A stretch of DNA of 64,000 nucleotides. Origin: Flavobacteriaceae bacterium (GTDB taxonomy: Bacteria; Bacteroidota; Bacteroidia; Flavobacteriales; Flavobacteriaceae). The position numbers and the translations under genes are program-made. The notes below the pieces were generated by a model. The model had not been told where the DNA came from and made no database searches. It saw only the letters and a program-made list of their open reading frames with translations. The stretch covers positions 124,001 to 188,000 of the forward strand of contig JAITMD010000010.1 of NCBI GenBank assembly GCA_031277535.1, in the 5' to 3' direction. Of the stretch, positions 1 through 9,078 are shown in pieces. How positions within the stretch are numbered: position 1 is the first letter of the stretch; each line of letters opens with the position of its first letter.

Positions 1-587
1 AAAACGTTGATTTTTGCATTAGTTTCAGAAACATTTTTAGTCTTAGTATCTCCTTCTTTCACATTGTAATTTTCATAAGCGAAGATATCACCTAAATTAA
101 ATCCAATAGCTAATTTTGGAGTAACGAAATAGTTCATTCCTACAGTAACACCAGCTTTTATACCAGTTTGTTTCTCAGCAATTGCAACATTTCTCTCTTT
201 GCTTTCTTTGTATCCTAAACCAACTTCTCCATAAGTTTTGAAACGTTTTCCTAATTCTAAGAAGTAGTAACGAGCAAATGCACCTGCATAAGTAGTGTTA
301 TAATGAACACTAACACCTTCTTCTTGTTCTTTACCAAATCCTAATTCAACCCCAACTGCGAATTTATCATTTAAAAAGTAAGCAGCTTTAGGATTAAAGT
401 TGAAATTTGTAGTTTTTATTTCATCACCTGAACCTTCTGGTTTAGTAGTCTTATCACTGATTGTAAAAGCTCCTTCAACGATAATGTTTCCTTGTTCGAA
501 GTTATAAGCTCCTTTTTCTTTTTCTTGTGCGTTAGCAGCATAACCAAAAGCAGCAACAGCTACTAAAGAAAGTACTAATTTTTTCAT
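1..587 (-). CDS. Outer-membrane beta-barrel protein (C-terminus outside window)
   Basis: The minus-strand frame starts at the ATG at 585-587 and stays open to base 1, giving 195 residues without a stop. The N-terminus is a Sec signal peptide ending in AANAQ (cleavage after about residue 20). The mature part has alternating hydrophobic/polar strands, many aromatic residues and Gly turns, for example a strand ending in FARYYF and a segment GMNYFVTPKLAIGF, as in small OmpA/OmpW-like porin-family barrels of Bacteroidota. I infer an outer-membrane barrel; the substrate or role cannot be told. It is divergent from aroQ. Confidence 0.75.
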   Translation of the reverse strand, partial: MKKLVLSLVAVAAFGYAANAQEKEKGAYNFEQGNIIVEGAFTISDKTTKPEGSGDEIKTTNFNFNPKAAYFLNDKFAVGVELGFGKEQEEGVSVHYNTTYAGAFARYYFLELGKRFKTYGEVGLGYKESKERNVAIAEKQTGIKAGVTVGMNYFVTPKLAIGFNLGDIFAYENYNVKEGDTKTKNVSETNAKINV

Positions 588-915
588 ATTCACTTAATTT
601 TTAAAATTAACTATGACGAATTTACATCTGAATCAGTATATCACGGCCATTTTTTAATAAATAAATAACAATTACGAAACAATTTAGAAACATCACTAAA
701 AACATAACATTGTACTTCAATCAGTTATACGAACAGTACACCTGTGTTAAAAATTACTTAATAACTCGCAATTAGAGTAAAAACACGTCAAAATAACCAC
801 ATTTTACGAGGTCTAAAAAAAGGAAAAAGAGCCAAAAACGTCAATTATATCCTAATACTAAAAAAAATTAGTCATATATTAGATATATTTGTCTAATACT
901 CTAAGCTATTTCACC
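588..915. promoter_or_regulatory. Divergent intergenic region between barrel protein and aroQ
   Basis: This gene-free stretch separates two divergent genes. A good Bacteroidota -7 box, TATATTTG, lies at 884-891, about 25 bases ahead of the aroQ ATG; I see no matching -33 TTG. For the minus-strand gene a weaker TAAATTCG can be read at about 620-627. Nothing else recognisable. Confidence 0.4.
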
Positions 916-1332
916 ATGAAAATATTAGTACTAAACGGGCCTAATTTGAATCTATTAGGTATAAGAGAACCACATATCTATGGAACAGCTACTTTTGAAG
1001 ATTACTTTACTTCTCTTCAAAAGAAATATGCTACTATTGAATTAGTATACTTTCAATCGAATAGTGAAGGAATAATAATAGATAAACTACACGAAGTAGG
1101 TTTTTCTTATGATGGAATAATACTTAATGCTGGAGCCTATACTCATACTTCTGTTGCTATAGCTGATGCCATAGCAGGAATTAAAACACCTGTTGTGGAA
1201 GTACATATATCTAATACACATGCAAGAGAAGAGTTTCGAAAAAAATCTTTTTTATCTCCCTATTGTAAAGGCACAATTTTTGGTTTTGGATTACACAGTT
1301 ATGAATTAGCTTTATTTTCTTTTGTAATTTAA
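916..1332 (+). CDS. aroQ: Type II 3-dehydroquinate dehydratase
   Basis: This enzyme dehydrates 3-dehydroquinate to 3-dehydroshikimate in the shikimate pathway. The 138-residue protein has the family signature at its N-terminus (LNGPNLNLLG, then REPHIYG), which gives the active-site Arg17 and Tyr22; NAGAYTHTS and the catalytic-region His97 in EVHISN follow. The length is normal for the small dodecameric type II enzyme. I chose the ATG at 916; a longer frame from a TTG at 889 overlaps the -7 promoter box and adds residues the family lacks. The next gene starts 2 bases after the stop, so the two are probably co-transcribed. Confidence 0.95.
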   Translation: MKILVLNGPNLNLLGIREPHIYGTATFEDYFTSLQKKYATIELVYFQSNSEGIIIDKLHEVGFSYDGIILNAGAYTHTSVAIADAIAGIKTPVVEVHISNTHAREEFRKKSFLSPYCKGTIFGFGLHSYELALFSFVI

Positions 1333-1334
1333 AC

Positions 1335-3812
1335 ATGTATATAAAAAAGACAATCATTTTATTGAGCTGTCTATTCTGTGCTTTATCTGTATTTGCTCAA
1401 ATAGAACAATTAAAGGGAACTGTGACCAGTTCGCAAGGACAACCTATAGCTAATTGCTTCGTTTTTATCAAGAATACAACACATCAAACAACAACAGATA
1501 CTAATGGGAATTTTAGTATTACTGCAGAAAAGCGCCAAACAATTACTTTTCAGAAAGAAGGGTTTGAAACCAAAAAACACTTTATTTATTCACATAGCAA
1601 TTCTGAAACTATTCAGGTGAAACTAACTTCTTTAGATGAAGCCAGTTTACTTTATGACGAACCTCAAGATTTATATGCTGAGTTTTTAATCTCCCAAGTA
1701 AACTTATTAAACCCTGCTTTTGAAACAAACACTAAAGTAGATTATTACTCTAAAGGAAAATTAGAATTAACCTCTGCCAGAGAGCGCTTTTTAGGGCAAA
1801 AGAGAAAAGATCTTGTACCATCGTTAGACTTAGATACTTTAAGTAATTATATTTACCTATCCGAACTTAAATCGCAACTATACTTTCGCAACCTACAAGA
1901 AGCAAAAGAAAAAATTATAGCTGTAAAAGAAAGAGGTGCAAACAAGAATATTTTGTTTCAGACAGGTACGGATAGTGATTTCAATTTTTACAGTAAAAAC
2001 GTATCTACACAGGTAAATATCATATCTCCTATTTATCAGCATGCCTCTTCTTACTATTACTACAAATTGGAAAGTATAGATAAAGATAAAGAGGGATATT
2101 ACAACTATTGCATTAGCTTTACGCCAAAACGTTCTCGCGAACCAATTGCTGATGGACAATTAACTATCAACAGTAAAAACTATCAATTAGTTTCTATTGA
2201 AGTACGAATGTTTGGCACAAACGTCAATTTAAAAAACATAAAGGAATTAACTGTTATACAAGACTTTGCTTATAATGAAAAACTAAAAAGATATACTAAA
2301 ACAAAACAAACCATCGACTTAGAGGGGCGTTTTTTAGTATTTGACTTTTCTGGAATATTTACCAGTTTTTATAGTAATTATGAGGATATAACGGGAAGTA
2401 AAAAATATGAAAAAGCAAATGAGCTAATTACTTATAGTCCAAATTTTGATAAACAACCTGACAGTTTTTATAACCTACATCGCCCTATTCCTCTAACTAA
2501 AAATGAGCAAAGCTTTTTTGATGCAAAAACACTTTTCTTAACAGAAAACACAAAAGCAACTTTAGATTCTATAGATAAACGCACCAATAACTTTACTTTA
2601 TTCAAGTTAATTAAAGGATACGAATACATTAATTCTTATAATAATACAAAATATACTTATCACGGTTTGATTTCTACCTTTGCCTTTAATGCCGTACAGG
2701 GCTTTAATGTGACCACAGGTATAGACTATGCTAAGCTATATGACAATGATCAACAGACTAAAATGGGGATGGTTGTAACTTATGGAACTAATGAAAGTAA
2801 GTTTAGATTTTCAGGATATGCTTCCCATATTTTTAATGAAATAGATTACAATACATTAACTTTTTCTGGAGGAACAACTATATTGCAGTTTAATCAAGAT
2901 GATCCGATTAAAACTCCAATTAACTCATTTGCCAGTGCTTGGTTTGGAAAAAATTACGCGAAGTACTTTGAAAAGAAATTCTTTAAAATACAATACAGTC
3001 AATACGCTTTTAATGGTATTAAATTAAATTTAGGAATAGAATATGCCTTAAGAGAGTCATTGAAAAACTACGTTGTTTCTCCTCCTTTTGTTCCAACTAT
3101 GGAGTTTGAATCCAATAACCCTTTAGACCCTACTAATCACGAGAGCAAACCTTTTATCAATAATAGTTTGTTCAAAATCAACTTGGCTTTTGATTTTGTA
3201 TTTGATCAAAAAATAATTAATTACCCTAACAAAAAACAATATATTCCTACATCAAAATTCCCAATACTCTCTTTTGCTTTTGAGAAAGGATTAAGTTCAA
3301 CAACCAGTGATTACAATTATACTTTTGCTCAATTATCTACCAAGTATAGTAACAATATTGGAAATCTTGGAAACTTATTTGTTGGATTAAGTATTGGAAA
3401 GTTTTTTGAAGAAAATAATATTGCTTTTACAGACTATAAACACTTTAATGGAAATCAAACTTTTGTAGGCTCAACACCAATTTACAACAAGCATTTTAAC
3501 TTGCTTCCTTATTATGAATATAGCACCAATAAGCACTTTGTTGAATTTCACGCAGAACATGATTTTCGTGGTTATATTATTAATAAAATCCCTTTATTAA
3601 ACAAAACAAGATATTCCTTCATAGCAGGATTTCATGTATTATCTATTCCAGAAAAACCAACATATAGAGAATTTAGTATAGGATTGAACAACTTTGGTTT
3701 TGGAAAAATACGCCCTTTTAGAATAGACTATTTTACCACTTTATCAAATAATACACCTAAACGCCATGGTGTTATATTAGGTATCAAAATATTAGACTTA
3801 ATACAAAAATAA
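1335..3812 (+). CDS. DUF5686 family outer-membrane protein with carboxypeptidase-like regulatory domain
   Basis: The 825-residue protein opens with a signal peptide ending in VFAQ, followed by a carboxypeptidase regulatory-like (CarboxypepD_reg) beta-sandwich at about residues 25-100, then a long DUF5686-type region with many alternating strands that probably forms an outer-membrane barrel. The last residues (ILGIKILDLIQK) are hydrophobic, as at barrel ends. Function is unknown in the family. It follows aroQ by 2 bases, and a strong bidirectional hairpin lies right behind it. Confidence 0.8.
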   Translation: MYIKKTIILLSCLFCALSVFAQIEQLKGTVTSSQGQPIANCFVFIKNTTHQTTTDTNGNFSITAEKRQTITFQKEGFETKKHFIYSHSNSETIQVKLTSLDEASLLYDEPQDLYAEFLISQVNLLNPAFETNTKVDYYSKGKLELTSARERFLGQKRKDLVPSLDLDTLSNYIYLSELKSQLYFRNLQEAKEKIIAVKERGANKNILFQTGTDSDFNFYSKNVSTQVNIISPIYQHASSYYYYKLESIDKDKEGYYNYCISFTPKRSREPIADGQLTINSKNYQLVSIEVRMFGTNVNLKNIKELTVIQDFAYNEKLKRYTKTKQTIDLEGRFLVFDFSGIFTSFYSNYEDITGSKKYEKANELITYSPNFDKQPDSFYNLHRPIPLTKNEQSFFDAKTLFLTENTKATLDSIDKRTNNFTLFKLIKGYEYINSYNNTKYTYHGLISTFAFNAVQGFNVTTGIDYAKLYDNDQQTKMGMVVTYGTNESKFRFSGYASHIFNEIDYNTLTFSGGTTILQFNQDDPIKTPINSFASAWFGKNYAKYFEKKFFKIQYSQYAFNGIKLNLGIEYALRESLKNYVVSPPFVPTMEFESNNPLDPTNHESKPFINNSLFKINLAFDFVFDQKIINYPNKKQYIPTSKFPILSFAFEKGLSSTTSDYNYTFAQLSTKYSNNIGNLGNLFVGLSIGKFFEENNIAFTDYKHFNGNQTFVGSTPIYNKHFNLLPYYEYSTNKHFVEFHAEHDFRGYIINKIPLLNKTRYSFIAGFHVLSIPEKPTYREFSIGLNNFGFGKIRPFRIDYFTTLSNNTPKRHGVILGIKILDLIQK

Positions 3813-3838
3813 AAGCCTTCTCTGTACAAGAAGGCTTT
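3812..3838. terminator. Bidirectional terminator between DUF5686 gene and murA
   Basis: A perfect 10-bp inverted repeat (AAAGCCTTCT / AGAAGGCTTT) with a 7-base loop lies between two convergent genes; its T-rich end serves the plus strand and its A-rich start serves the minus strand. Confidence 0.8.
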
Positions 3839-3863
3839 TGTATATTTTTATGTATCAATAAAC

Positions 3864-5177
3864 TTATTCAACGATACGTTCAATTTTTGCACCAAGTGCT
3901 CTTAAACGCTCATCAATACGTTCATATCCTCTATCTATTTGATCAATATTTTGAATAACACTTGTCCCCTTAGCTGAAAGCGCTGCAATCAACAAAGAAA
4001 TACCTGCACGAATATCAGGTGAAGACATCTTAGTTGCCTTTAATTGAGACTTAAAATCATGTCCTATAACAACAGCTCTATGTGGATCACATAAAATAAT
4101 CTTAGCTCCCATATCAATTAATTTATCAACAAAGAATAGACGGCTTTCAAACATTTTTTGATGAATTAATACCTCTCCTCTTGCTTGAGTAGCTACTACT
4201 AAGAAGATACTTAACAAATCTGGAGTAAGTCCTGGCCATGGCGCATCTGCAATAGTTAGAATAGACCCATCAATAAAACTTTGTATTTCGTAACCTTCTG
4301 TATGAGCAGGAATATAAATATCATCCCCTCTTTTTTCTAATGTAATACCTAAACGACGGAAAGACGCAGGAATAACACCTAAATGTTCCCATCCAACATT
4401 TTTAATAGTAATCTCACTCTGTGTCATTGCCGCTAAACCAATCCAAGACCCTATTTCAATCATGTCTGGTAACATAGCGTGTTCACACCCTCCTAAAACT
4501 TTTACACCTTCTATTGTCAATAAGTTAGAACCTACTCCTGTAATTTTAGCTCCCATACTATTCAACATTTTACACAATTGTTGAATATATGGTTCACAAG
4601 CTGCATTATAAATTGTAGTAGTCCCTTCTGCTAATACAGCTGCCATCAAGATATTGGCTGTACCTGTAACAGAGGCTTCCTCTAAAAGCATATCTGTTCC
4701 AATTAACTTATCTGCTTCTACACCATAAAAATACTCTTCTCTATTGTATCTAAATGTTGCACCTAAACTAATAAAACCTTCAAAGTGAGTATCCAAACGA
4801 CGTCTTCCAATTTTATCTCCTCCAGGTTTAGGAATATATCCTTTTCCAAAACGAGCAAGTAATGGTCCAACCATCATAATAGAACCTCTTAATGACTTCC
4901 CTCCTTGTTTAAAATCGTCAGAAGTTAAGTAATCTAAATCCAAGGCATCTGCTTGAAAAGACATCTTGTTATCTCCCAATTGCTCAATCTTAACTCCTAA
5001 TTTGGCCAACAACTCAATTAACTTATTAACATCAATAATATCTGGAATATTAGACAGAATCACCTTTTCTGGTGTTAATAAAACAGCACATAGGATTTGT
5101 AAAGCTTCATTTTTAGCCCCTTGTGGATAAACTTCACCTTTTAGTTTATGCCCTCCTTCAATTCTAAATGTACTCAT
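3864..5177 (-). CDS. murA: UDP-N-acetylglucosamine 1-carboxyvinyltransferase (Asp form)
   Basis: This enzyme transfers enolpyruvate from PEP to UDP-GlcNAc, the first committed step of peptidoglycan synthesis in the cytosol. At 437 residues it has normal length, with the substrate-binding Lys22-Asn23 (GAKNEA), the repeated inside-out barrel segments, and GLTPDLLSIF. The catalytic loop reads KPGGDKIGRRRLD, so the position of E. coli Cys115 (usually PGGC) is Asp121 here (codon GAT, 4815-4817). Cys-to-Asp forms of MurA stay active but are not alkylated by fosfomycin, as known from mycobacterial and chlamydial enzymes. The start overlaps the stop of the upstream DUF4290 gene by 4 bases, indicating an operon. 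Confidence 0.96.
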   Translation of the reverse strand: MSTFRIEGGHKLKGEVYPQGAKNEALQILCAVLLTPEKVILSNIPDIIDVNKLIELLAKLGVKIEQLGDNKMSFQADALDLDYLTSDDFKQGGKSLRGSIMMVGPLLARFGKGYIPKPGGDKIGRRRLDTHFEGFISLGATFRYNREEYFYGVEADKLIGTDMLLEEASVTGTANILMAAVLAEGTTTIYNAACEPYIQQLCKMLNSMGAKITGVGSNLLTIEGVKVLGGCEHAMLPDMIEIGSWIGLAAMTQSEITIKNVGWEHLGVIPASFRRLGITLEKRGDDIYIPAHTEGYEIQSFIDGSILTIADAPWPGLTPDLLSIFLVVATQARGEVLIHQKMFESRLFFVDKLIDMGAKIILCDPHRAVVIGHDFKSQLKATKMSSPDIRAGISLLIAALSAKGTSVIQNIDQIDRGYERIDERLRALGAKIERIVE

Positions 5178-5908
5178 GACTTTCTCGCTTTACTTTGATA
5201 ATTTTGCTTGTTAAACTTCTTTTGATTGTTATTATTGTTGTTGTTATTTTTTTGGTTGTTGTTTTGACTGTTCTTTTGATTTGAGGTATAATTTGTCTTA
5301 TTTGATTGCTTTTTATTGACTTGCATTAAGTTTGCTGTAGTAGAAAGTTCTTCTTCTTTTTTAGCAAGATTAATTCTTCCATCAGATAATTCATACAAAT
5401 GCTCAAAAATAACTTCATCTTTTACTGTCTCCTTATTCCAACTTAAGTAACTTTTTTTCATATGGTTTGCAATAACCATAATCAAAGCATCTTTCATATC
5501 TCCATCTTCAAACTTTAGTGCTTCGTTAATCATGTAGGTAATATTATTACCATAAAAACGGTATTTAGGATGGTGTTGTGGGTAATCTAATTTCTCAGGT
5601 TTACTATGTACACTTTCTCTTGTAGCTATAGGAAAAGGAGATTCTACATCTAATTTGAAATCTGCAATCATAAATAACTGATCCCATAATTTATGTTGAA
5701 AATCTGGTACATCTCTCAAGTGTGGATTCATATCCCCCATCACTTTGATGGCATAGTTTGCAGCTTTATTTCGTTCATCTTGATTCTCCATTAAACATAT
5801 TTGTTCAATGAACATCTGAAGGTGACGCCCATATTCTGGAATAACTAATTTATTTTTTGTGGTATTATAACCTAAATGGGTTACAGCTTCTTTTGAATTG
5901 AACTTCAT
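5174..5908 (-). CDS. DUF4290 family protein with Asn/Gln-rich tail
   Basis: A 244-residue cytosolic protein whose first 180 residues match my memory of the Bacteroidota family DUF4290 (HLGYNTTKNKL, EYGRHLQ, MGDMNPHLRD). The last 55 residues are a low-complexity tail of Asn, Gln and Lys, including long Asn runs. No catalytic motif is evident. The family is commonly encoded immediately before murA, and here the stop overlaps the murA start by 4 bases, so translation is probably coupled and a link to cell-wall growth is plausible but unproven. Confidence 0.8.
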   Translation of the reverse strand: MKFNSKEAVTHLGYNTTKNKLVIPEYGRHLQMFIEQICLMENQDERNKAANYAIKVMGDMNPHLRDVPDFQHKLWDQLFMIADFKLDVESPFPIATRESVHSKPEKLDYPQHHPKYRFYGNNITYMINEALKFEDGDMKDALIMVIANHMKKSYLSWNKETVKDEVIFEHLYELSDGRINLAKKEEELSTTANLMQVNKKQSNKTNYTSNQKNSQNNNQKNNNNNNNNQKKFNKQNYQSKARKS

Positions 5909-5995
5909 TCATTAAAAAAATTACAAACTTAATAAGTCGATTACTTGCTAAAGATAAGATTTTCTATAAGGAAAATAAAACTTCTATGTTCTTAA

Positions 5996-6280
5996 TTAAA
6001 ATGCCATTAATCCTTCTATAGTAGAAAGAGCAATATATTTATCTACAATAGCTTGAGCACTTTGCATTCTAACTTTTACAGATACACTTGTAAACTTGTT
6101 GTTACTTGAGTTACGCAACTGAATATCAGCTTTCATTCCATCAAAGTGTTCTTCTACTTGAGCTACTTTTTTTGGATCTCCAGGAACAATAAATTTGAAA
6201 AGATATTCATTAGGCCAAGTTCTATCTGTTTCTAATTGCTCTTTTAATCTATCGTAAAATTCTTGTGTTTTTGTATCCAT
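5996..6280 (-). CDS. DUF493 (YbeD-like) family protein
   Basis: A 94-residue protein with the ferredoxin-like ACT-type fold expected of DUF493: WPNEYLFKFIVP, an acidic helix, then the strand TSVSVKVRMQSAQAIVDKY. E. coli YbeD belongs to this family and its role is not firmly known. It lies upstream of the DUF4290-murA pair on the same strand, separated by 87 bases, and is divergent from the ATPase gene. Confidence 0.8.
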   Translation of the reverse strand: MDTKTQEFYDRLKEQLETDRTWPNEYLFKFIVPGDPKKVAQVEEHFDGMKADIQLRNSSNNKFTSVSVKVRMQSAQAIVDKYIALSTIEGLMAF

Positions 6281-6400
6281 AATATAAATATATTACGCAA
6301 ATGTAATCAATTTTACAGCATTAGAATTCAAAAGATGTAGTTAAAAGTCTTTCTGAACCGACAAATTGTTATAATTTTGTGCTTTGATTTTTTAAAAGAA

Positions 6401-6934
6401 ATGAACACTAAACTCATTTTAATTATAGGAGGTCCTGGTTCAGGAAAGACAACCTTAATTGACGAACTAACCAGAAGAGGATACGTATGTTATCCTGAAG
6501 TATCACGCGCAGTAACAAAAAAAGCACAAGATCAAGGAATTGATCAGCTCTTTTTGACAGAGCCTTTATTATTCAGTAGACTTTTATTAGAAGGAAGAAT
6601 TGATCAACACAAAAATGCAGAACAAGAAGACGCAGATTTAGTTTTTATTGATAGAGGTATTCCTGATGTTTTAGCATATATGCATTATACAGGTGATGAG
6701 TATCCTGAAAGTTTTGATTTAGCATGCAAACAGCATTTGTATCATCAAATTTTCTTGTTACCTCCTTGGGAAAGTATTTATGTTAGTGATGCACAACGTT
6801 ATGAAGATTTTGAACAAGCAAGTCAAATTCATGAACATTTAGTTGATACCTACAAAAAATATGGTTATGACTTAATTGAAGTACCAAGAGATACTGTTGA
6901 TCATAGAATTCAGTTTATCTTAGATAAAGTTTAA
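6401..6934 (+). CDS. AAA family P-loop NTPase (AAA_28-like)
   Basis: A 177-residue soluble NTPase. The Walker A motif GGPGSGKTT spans about residues 10-18 with Lys16, and DLVFIDRGIPDVLAY contains a Walker B-like DR pair typical of this kinase-like family. The ATG at 6401 is preferred to an upstream TTG at 6377 because it places the first beta-strand (KLILII) directly at the start. Family members are often annotated only as ATPase; the substrate is unknown. A very strong terminator follows. Confidence 0.85.
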   Translation: MNTKLILIIGGPGSGKTTLIDELTRRGYVCYPEVSRAVTKKAQDQGIDQLFLTEPLLFSRLLLEGRIDQHKNAEQEDADLVFIDRGIPDVLAYMHYTGDEYPESFDLACKQHLYHQIFLLPPWESIYVSDAQRYEDFEQASQIHEHLVDTYKKYGYDLIEVPRDTVDHRIQFILDKV

Positions 6935-6970
6935 TTTATTAGATGGTATTAATCATCTGATTTATGATAT

Positions 6971-7012
6971 AGTACAATACCAACATATTTCTATGTTGGT
7001 ATTGTACTTTTA
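6971..7012 (+). terminator. Strong intrinsic terminator
   Basis: A perfect 17-bp inverted repeat (6971-6987 and 6992-7008) closes on a TTTC tetraloop and is followed by a short T run, just behind the ATPase gene. The isolated recQ-fmt transcript begins after it. Confidence 0.85.
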
Positions 7013-7179
7013 CACCTTTAGTTCTTTTTTCTCTTGTACAAGTAGTTATTTTTTAATTATTAGCTATATCTGCAAACTTCTTTTATTAAAAAACGTAACA
7101 AACTCGATATACTTTACTGATATTCATATAAATTCAGTATCTTCGTTTACGTATTCTAAATACTTCATATCTTATTTTT

Positions 7180-9078
7180 ATGAGTTTACTGATAGAATTA
7201 CTACAAAAACATTGGCAGCATGATTTTTTTCGTGAACCTCAAGAAAAAATCATTGAAACAGTACTAAATAAAAAAGACACCTTTGTATTATTACCTACTG
7301 GTGGTGGAAAGAGTATCTGTTTTCAAATACCTGCATTAGTTATGCCAGGAGTTTGTATTGTTGTATCTCCTTTAGTTGCTTTAATGGAAGATCAGGTCAA
7401 TAATTTAAATAAAATGAATATTAAGGCTACAGCTATCATTGGAGGCACCTCATTAGAGGATATTGATGCTATTATTGATAACTGTACTTATGGCAATTAC
7501 AAATTTTTATATTTATCTCCAGAACGTCTAAAGCAAACTTGGTTGATGGAACGCATTGAAAAGTTAAATGTGAACTTAATTGCCATTGACGAAGCTCACT
7601 GTATTTCTCAATGGGGAAATGATTTTCGTCCTGCTTACTTAGAAATCATTAAGCTGCGTGAACTTTTACCCGAAATTCCAATGATTGCCCTAACAGCTTC
7701 TGCAACTGAAAGAGTAATTCATGATATATGTATTAATTTACAACTTAGAGAACCTGTAGTCTTTCGCAAAAGTTTTTATCGTTCGAATCTTGTTTATGGG
7801 GTTTATAACGTAGAAAATAAATTTACTACTATAGAGCGTATCTTACATAAAAACCCATTACCCACTATTATTTATGCAAGAAATAGAAAAGAGACACAGT
7901 CTTATGCTCAATGGTTAAACGAACGCAATTTCAAGGCTATTTATTTCCATGGTGGGCTATCCAGTTTTGAAAAGAAAAAACGTTTGCAAGAATGGGTAGA
8001 AGAAAAATACCCTATCATAGTGGCAACAAATGCTTTTGGTATGGGAATCGACAAAAAAAATGTCAAAAATGTTATACACATTCAGATTCCTGAAAATTTA
8101 GAAAACTATTACCAAGAAGCTGGTAGAGCTGGTAGAGATAACAACAAAGCTTTTGCTTCTATATTAATCAATAAAAAAGATCTGGAATCAATTAAAGATT
8201 GGCAAAATAAGAACCTATTTGATAAAGATTTTTTAAAATTGCTGTATCGCAAGTTAAACAACTTTCTAAATATTGCTTATGGAGAAGGGTACAATACAAC
8301 TTATAGTTTACAGTTCAATCAATTTTGTACTCATAATAAATTCTCTTACATAAAAGCTTACAATGCATTACAATTTTTAGATCGACAAGGAATTATTAAA
8401 TTGGTTCAAAATAATAATAGTAAAACTAAATTATTGTTTACAGCTTTAAGTGGAGACCTATTAGATGTGGTATATGACGATGAAAGAGCTGAAAATATTT
8501 TACTTTTTATATTGAGGAATTACAATGGAATACATGAGTATGAAACTGATATCAATTTAGAATTTATAAGTGATCAAACTGAAGAAACAGTTGAATATAT
8601 AGAAAAGTGTATAGGATATTGGCAAGAAGAAGGTTTATGCCAATATGTCCCAGAAGATAATGACATAAGCATTACTTTTAACGAAGTATGGGAAGAGGAT
8701 AGAGTATTATATCGTACCTTCCCATTTTTAGAACAACAAAACAATTTAAAAATAGAACAATACAAATCAATGTTATTTTACATCGAAAATGAAGACATTT
8801 GTAAGAACAAAATACTTCTTCGTTATTTCGATGAAAAAGCAGAAGATGATTGTGGTAATTGCTCTGTATGTGTTGAAAAAAAACGTAAAGCCCCCGGCAT
8901 AGATTTTCAAAAATACAATAAGTTAATACTTTCAAATTTAAAAAACGCACCACAAACACTTAGTGATCTAAGTACACTTATACAATTGGGAGAACAAGAA
9001 ACAATGGTTTGTTTACAGCTATTATTAGAAGACAATGCTATTGTAATAAATTATAAAAATCAATATTTATTAAAATGA
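7180..9078 (+). CDS. recQ: ATP-dependent DNA helicase RecQ
   Basis: A 3'-5' superfamily 2 DNA helicase for replication-fork and recombination repair. Walker A PTGGGKS (Lys44) and the DEAH box (137-140, followed by CISQWG) are intact; motifs V and VI are ATNAFGMGIDKKNV and YYQEAGRAGRD. The RQC zinc cysteines are at the C-terminal third (CKNKILLRYF, then CGNCSVC). The end of the 632-residue protein is a short winged-helix-like segment and I do not recognise an HRDC domain. A possible -7 box TATCTTCG lies at 7138-7145. Its stop overlaps the fmt start by 4 bases. Confidence 0.95.
   Translation: MSLLIELLQKHWQHDFFREPQEKIIETVLNKKDTFVLLPTGGGKSICFQIPALVMPGVCIVVSPLVALMEDQVNNLNKMNIKATAIIGGTSLEDIDAIIDNCTYGNYKFLYLSPERLKQTWLMERIEKLNVNLIAIDEAHCISQWGNDFRPAYLEIIKLRELLPEIPMIALTASATERVIHDICINLQLREPVVFRKSFYRSNLVYGVYNVENKFTTIERILHKNPLPTIIYARNRKETQSYAQWLNERNFKAIYFHGGLSSFEKKKRLQEWVEEKYPIIVATNAFGMGIDKKNVKNVIHIQIPENLENYYQEAGRAGRDNNKAFASILINKKDLESIKDWQNKNLFDKDFLKLLYRKLNNFLNIAYGEGYNTTYSLQFNQFCTHNKFSYIKAYNALQFLDRQGIIKLVQNNNSKTKLLFTALSGDLLDVVYDDERAENILLFILRNYNGIHEYETDINLEFISDQTEETVEYIEKCIGYWQEEGLCQYVPEDNDISITFNEVWEEDRVLYRTFPFLEQQNNLKIEQYKSMLFYIENEDICKNKILLRYFDEKAEDDCGNCSVCVEKKRKAPGIDFQKYNKLILSNLKNAPQTLSDLSTLIQLGEQETMVCLQLLLEDNAIVINYKNQYLLK

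Noticed and set aside
889..915. N-terminal extension of aroQ from TTG 889
   Set aside because: It overlaps the promoter -7 box and adds nine residues before the conserved MKILVLNGPNLN start.
6993..7223. Open frame between the ATPase and recQ genes
   Set aside because: It starts inside the terminator hairpin, is made of AT-rich Phe/Ser/Tyr codons and overlaps the recQ start in another frame.
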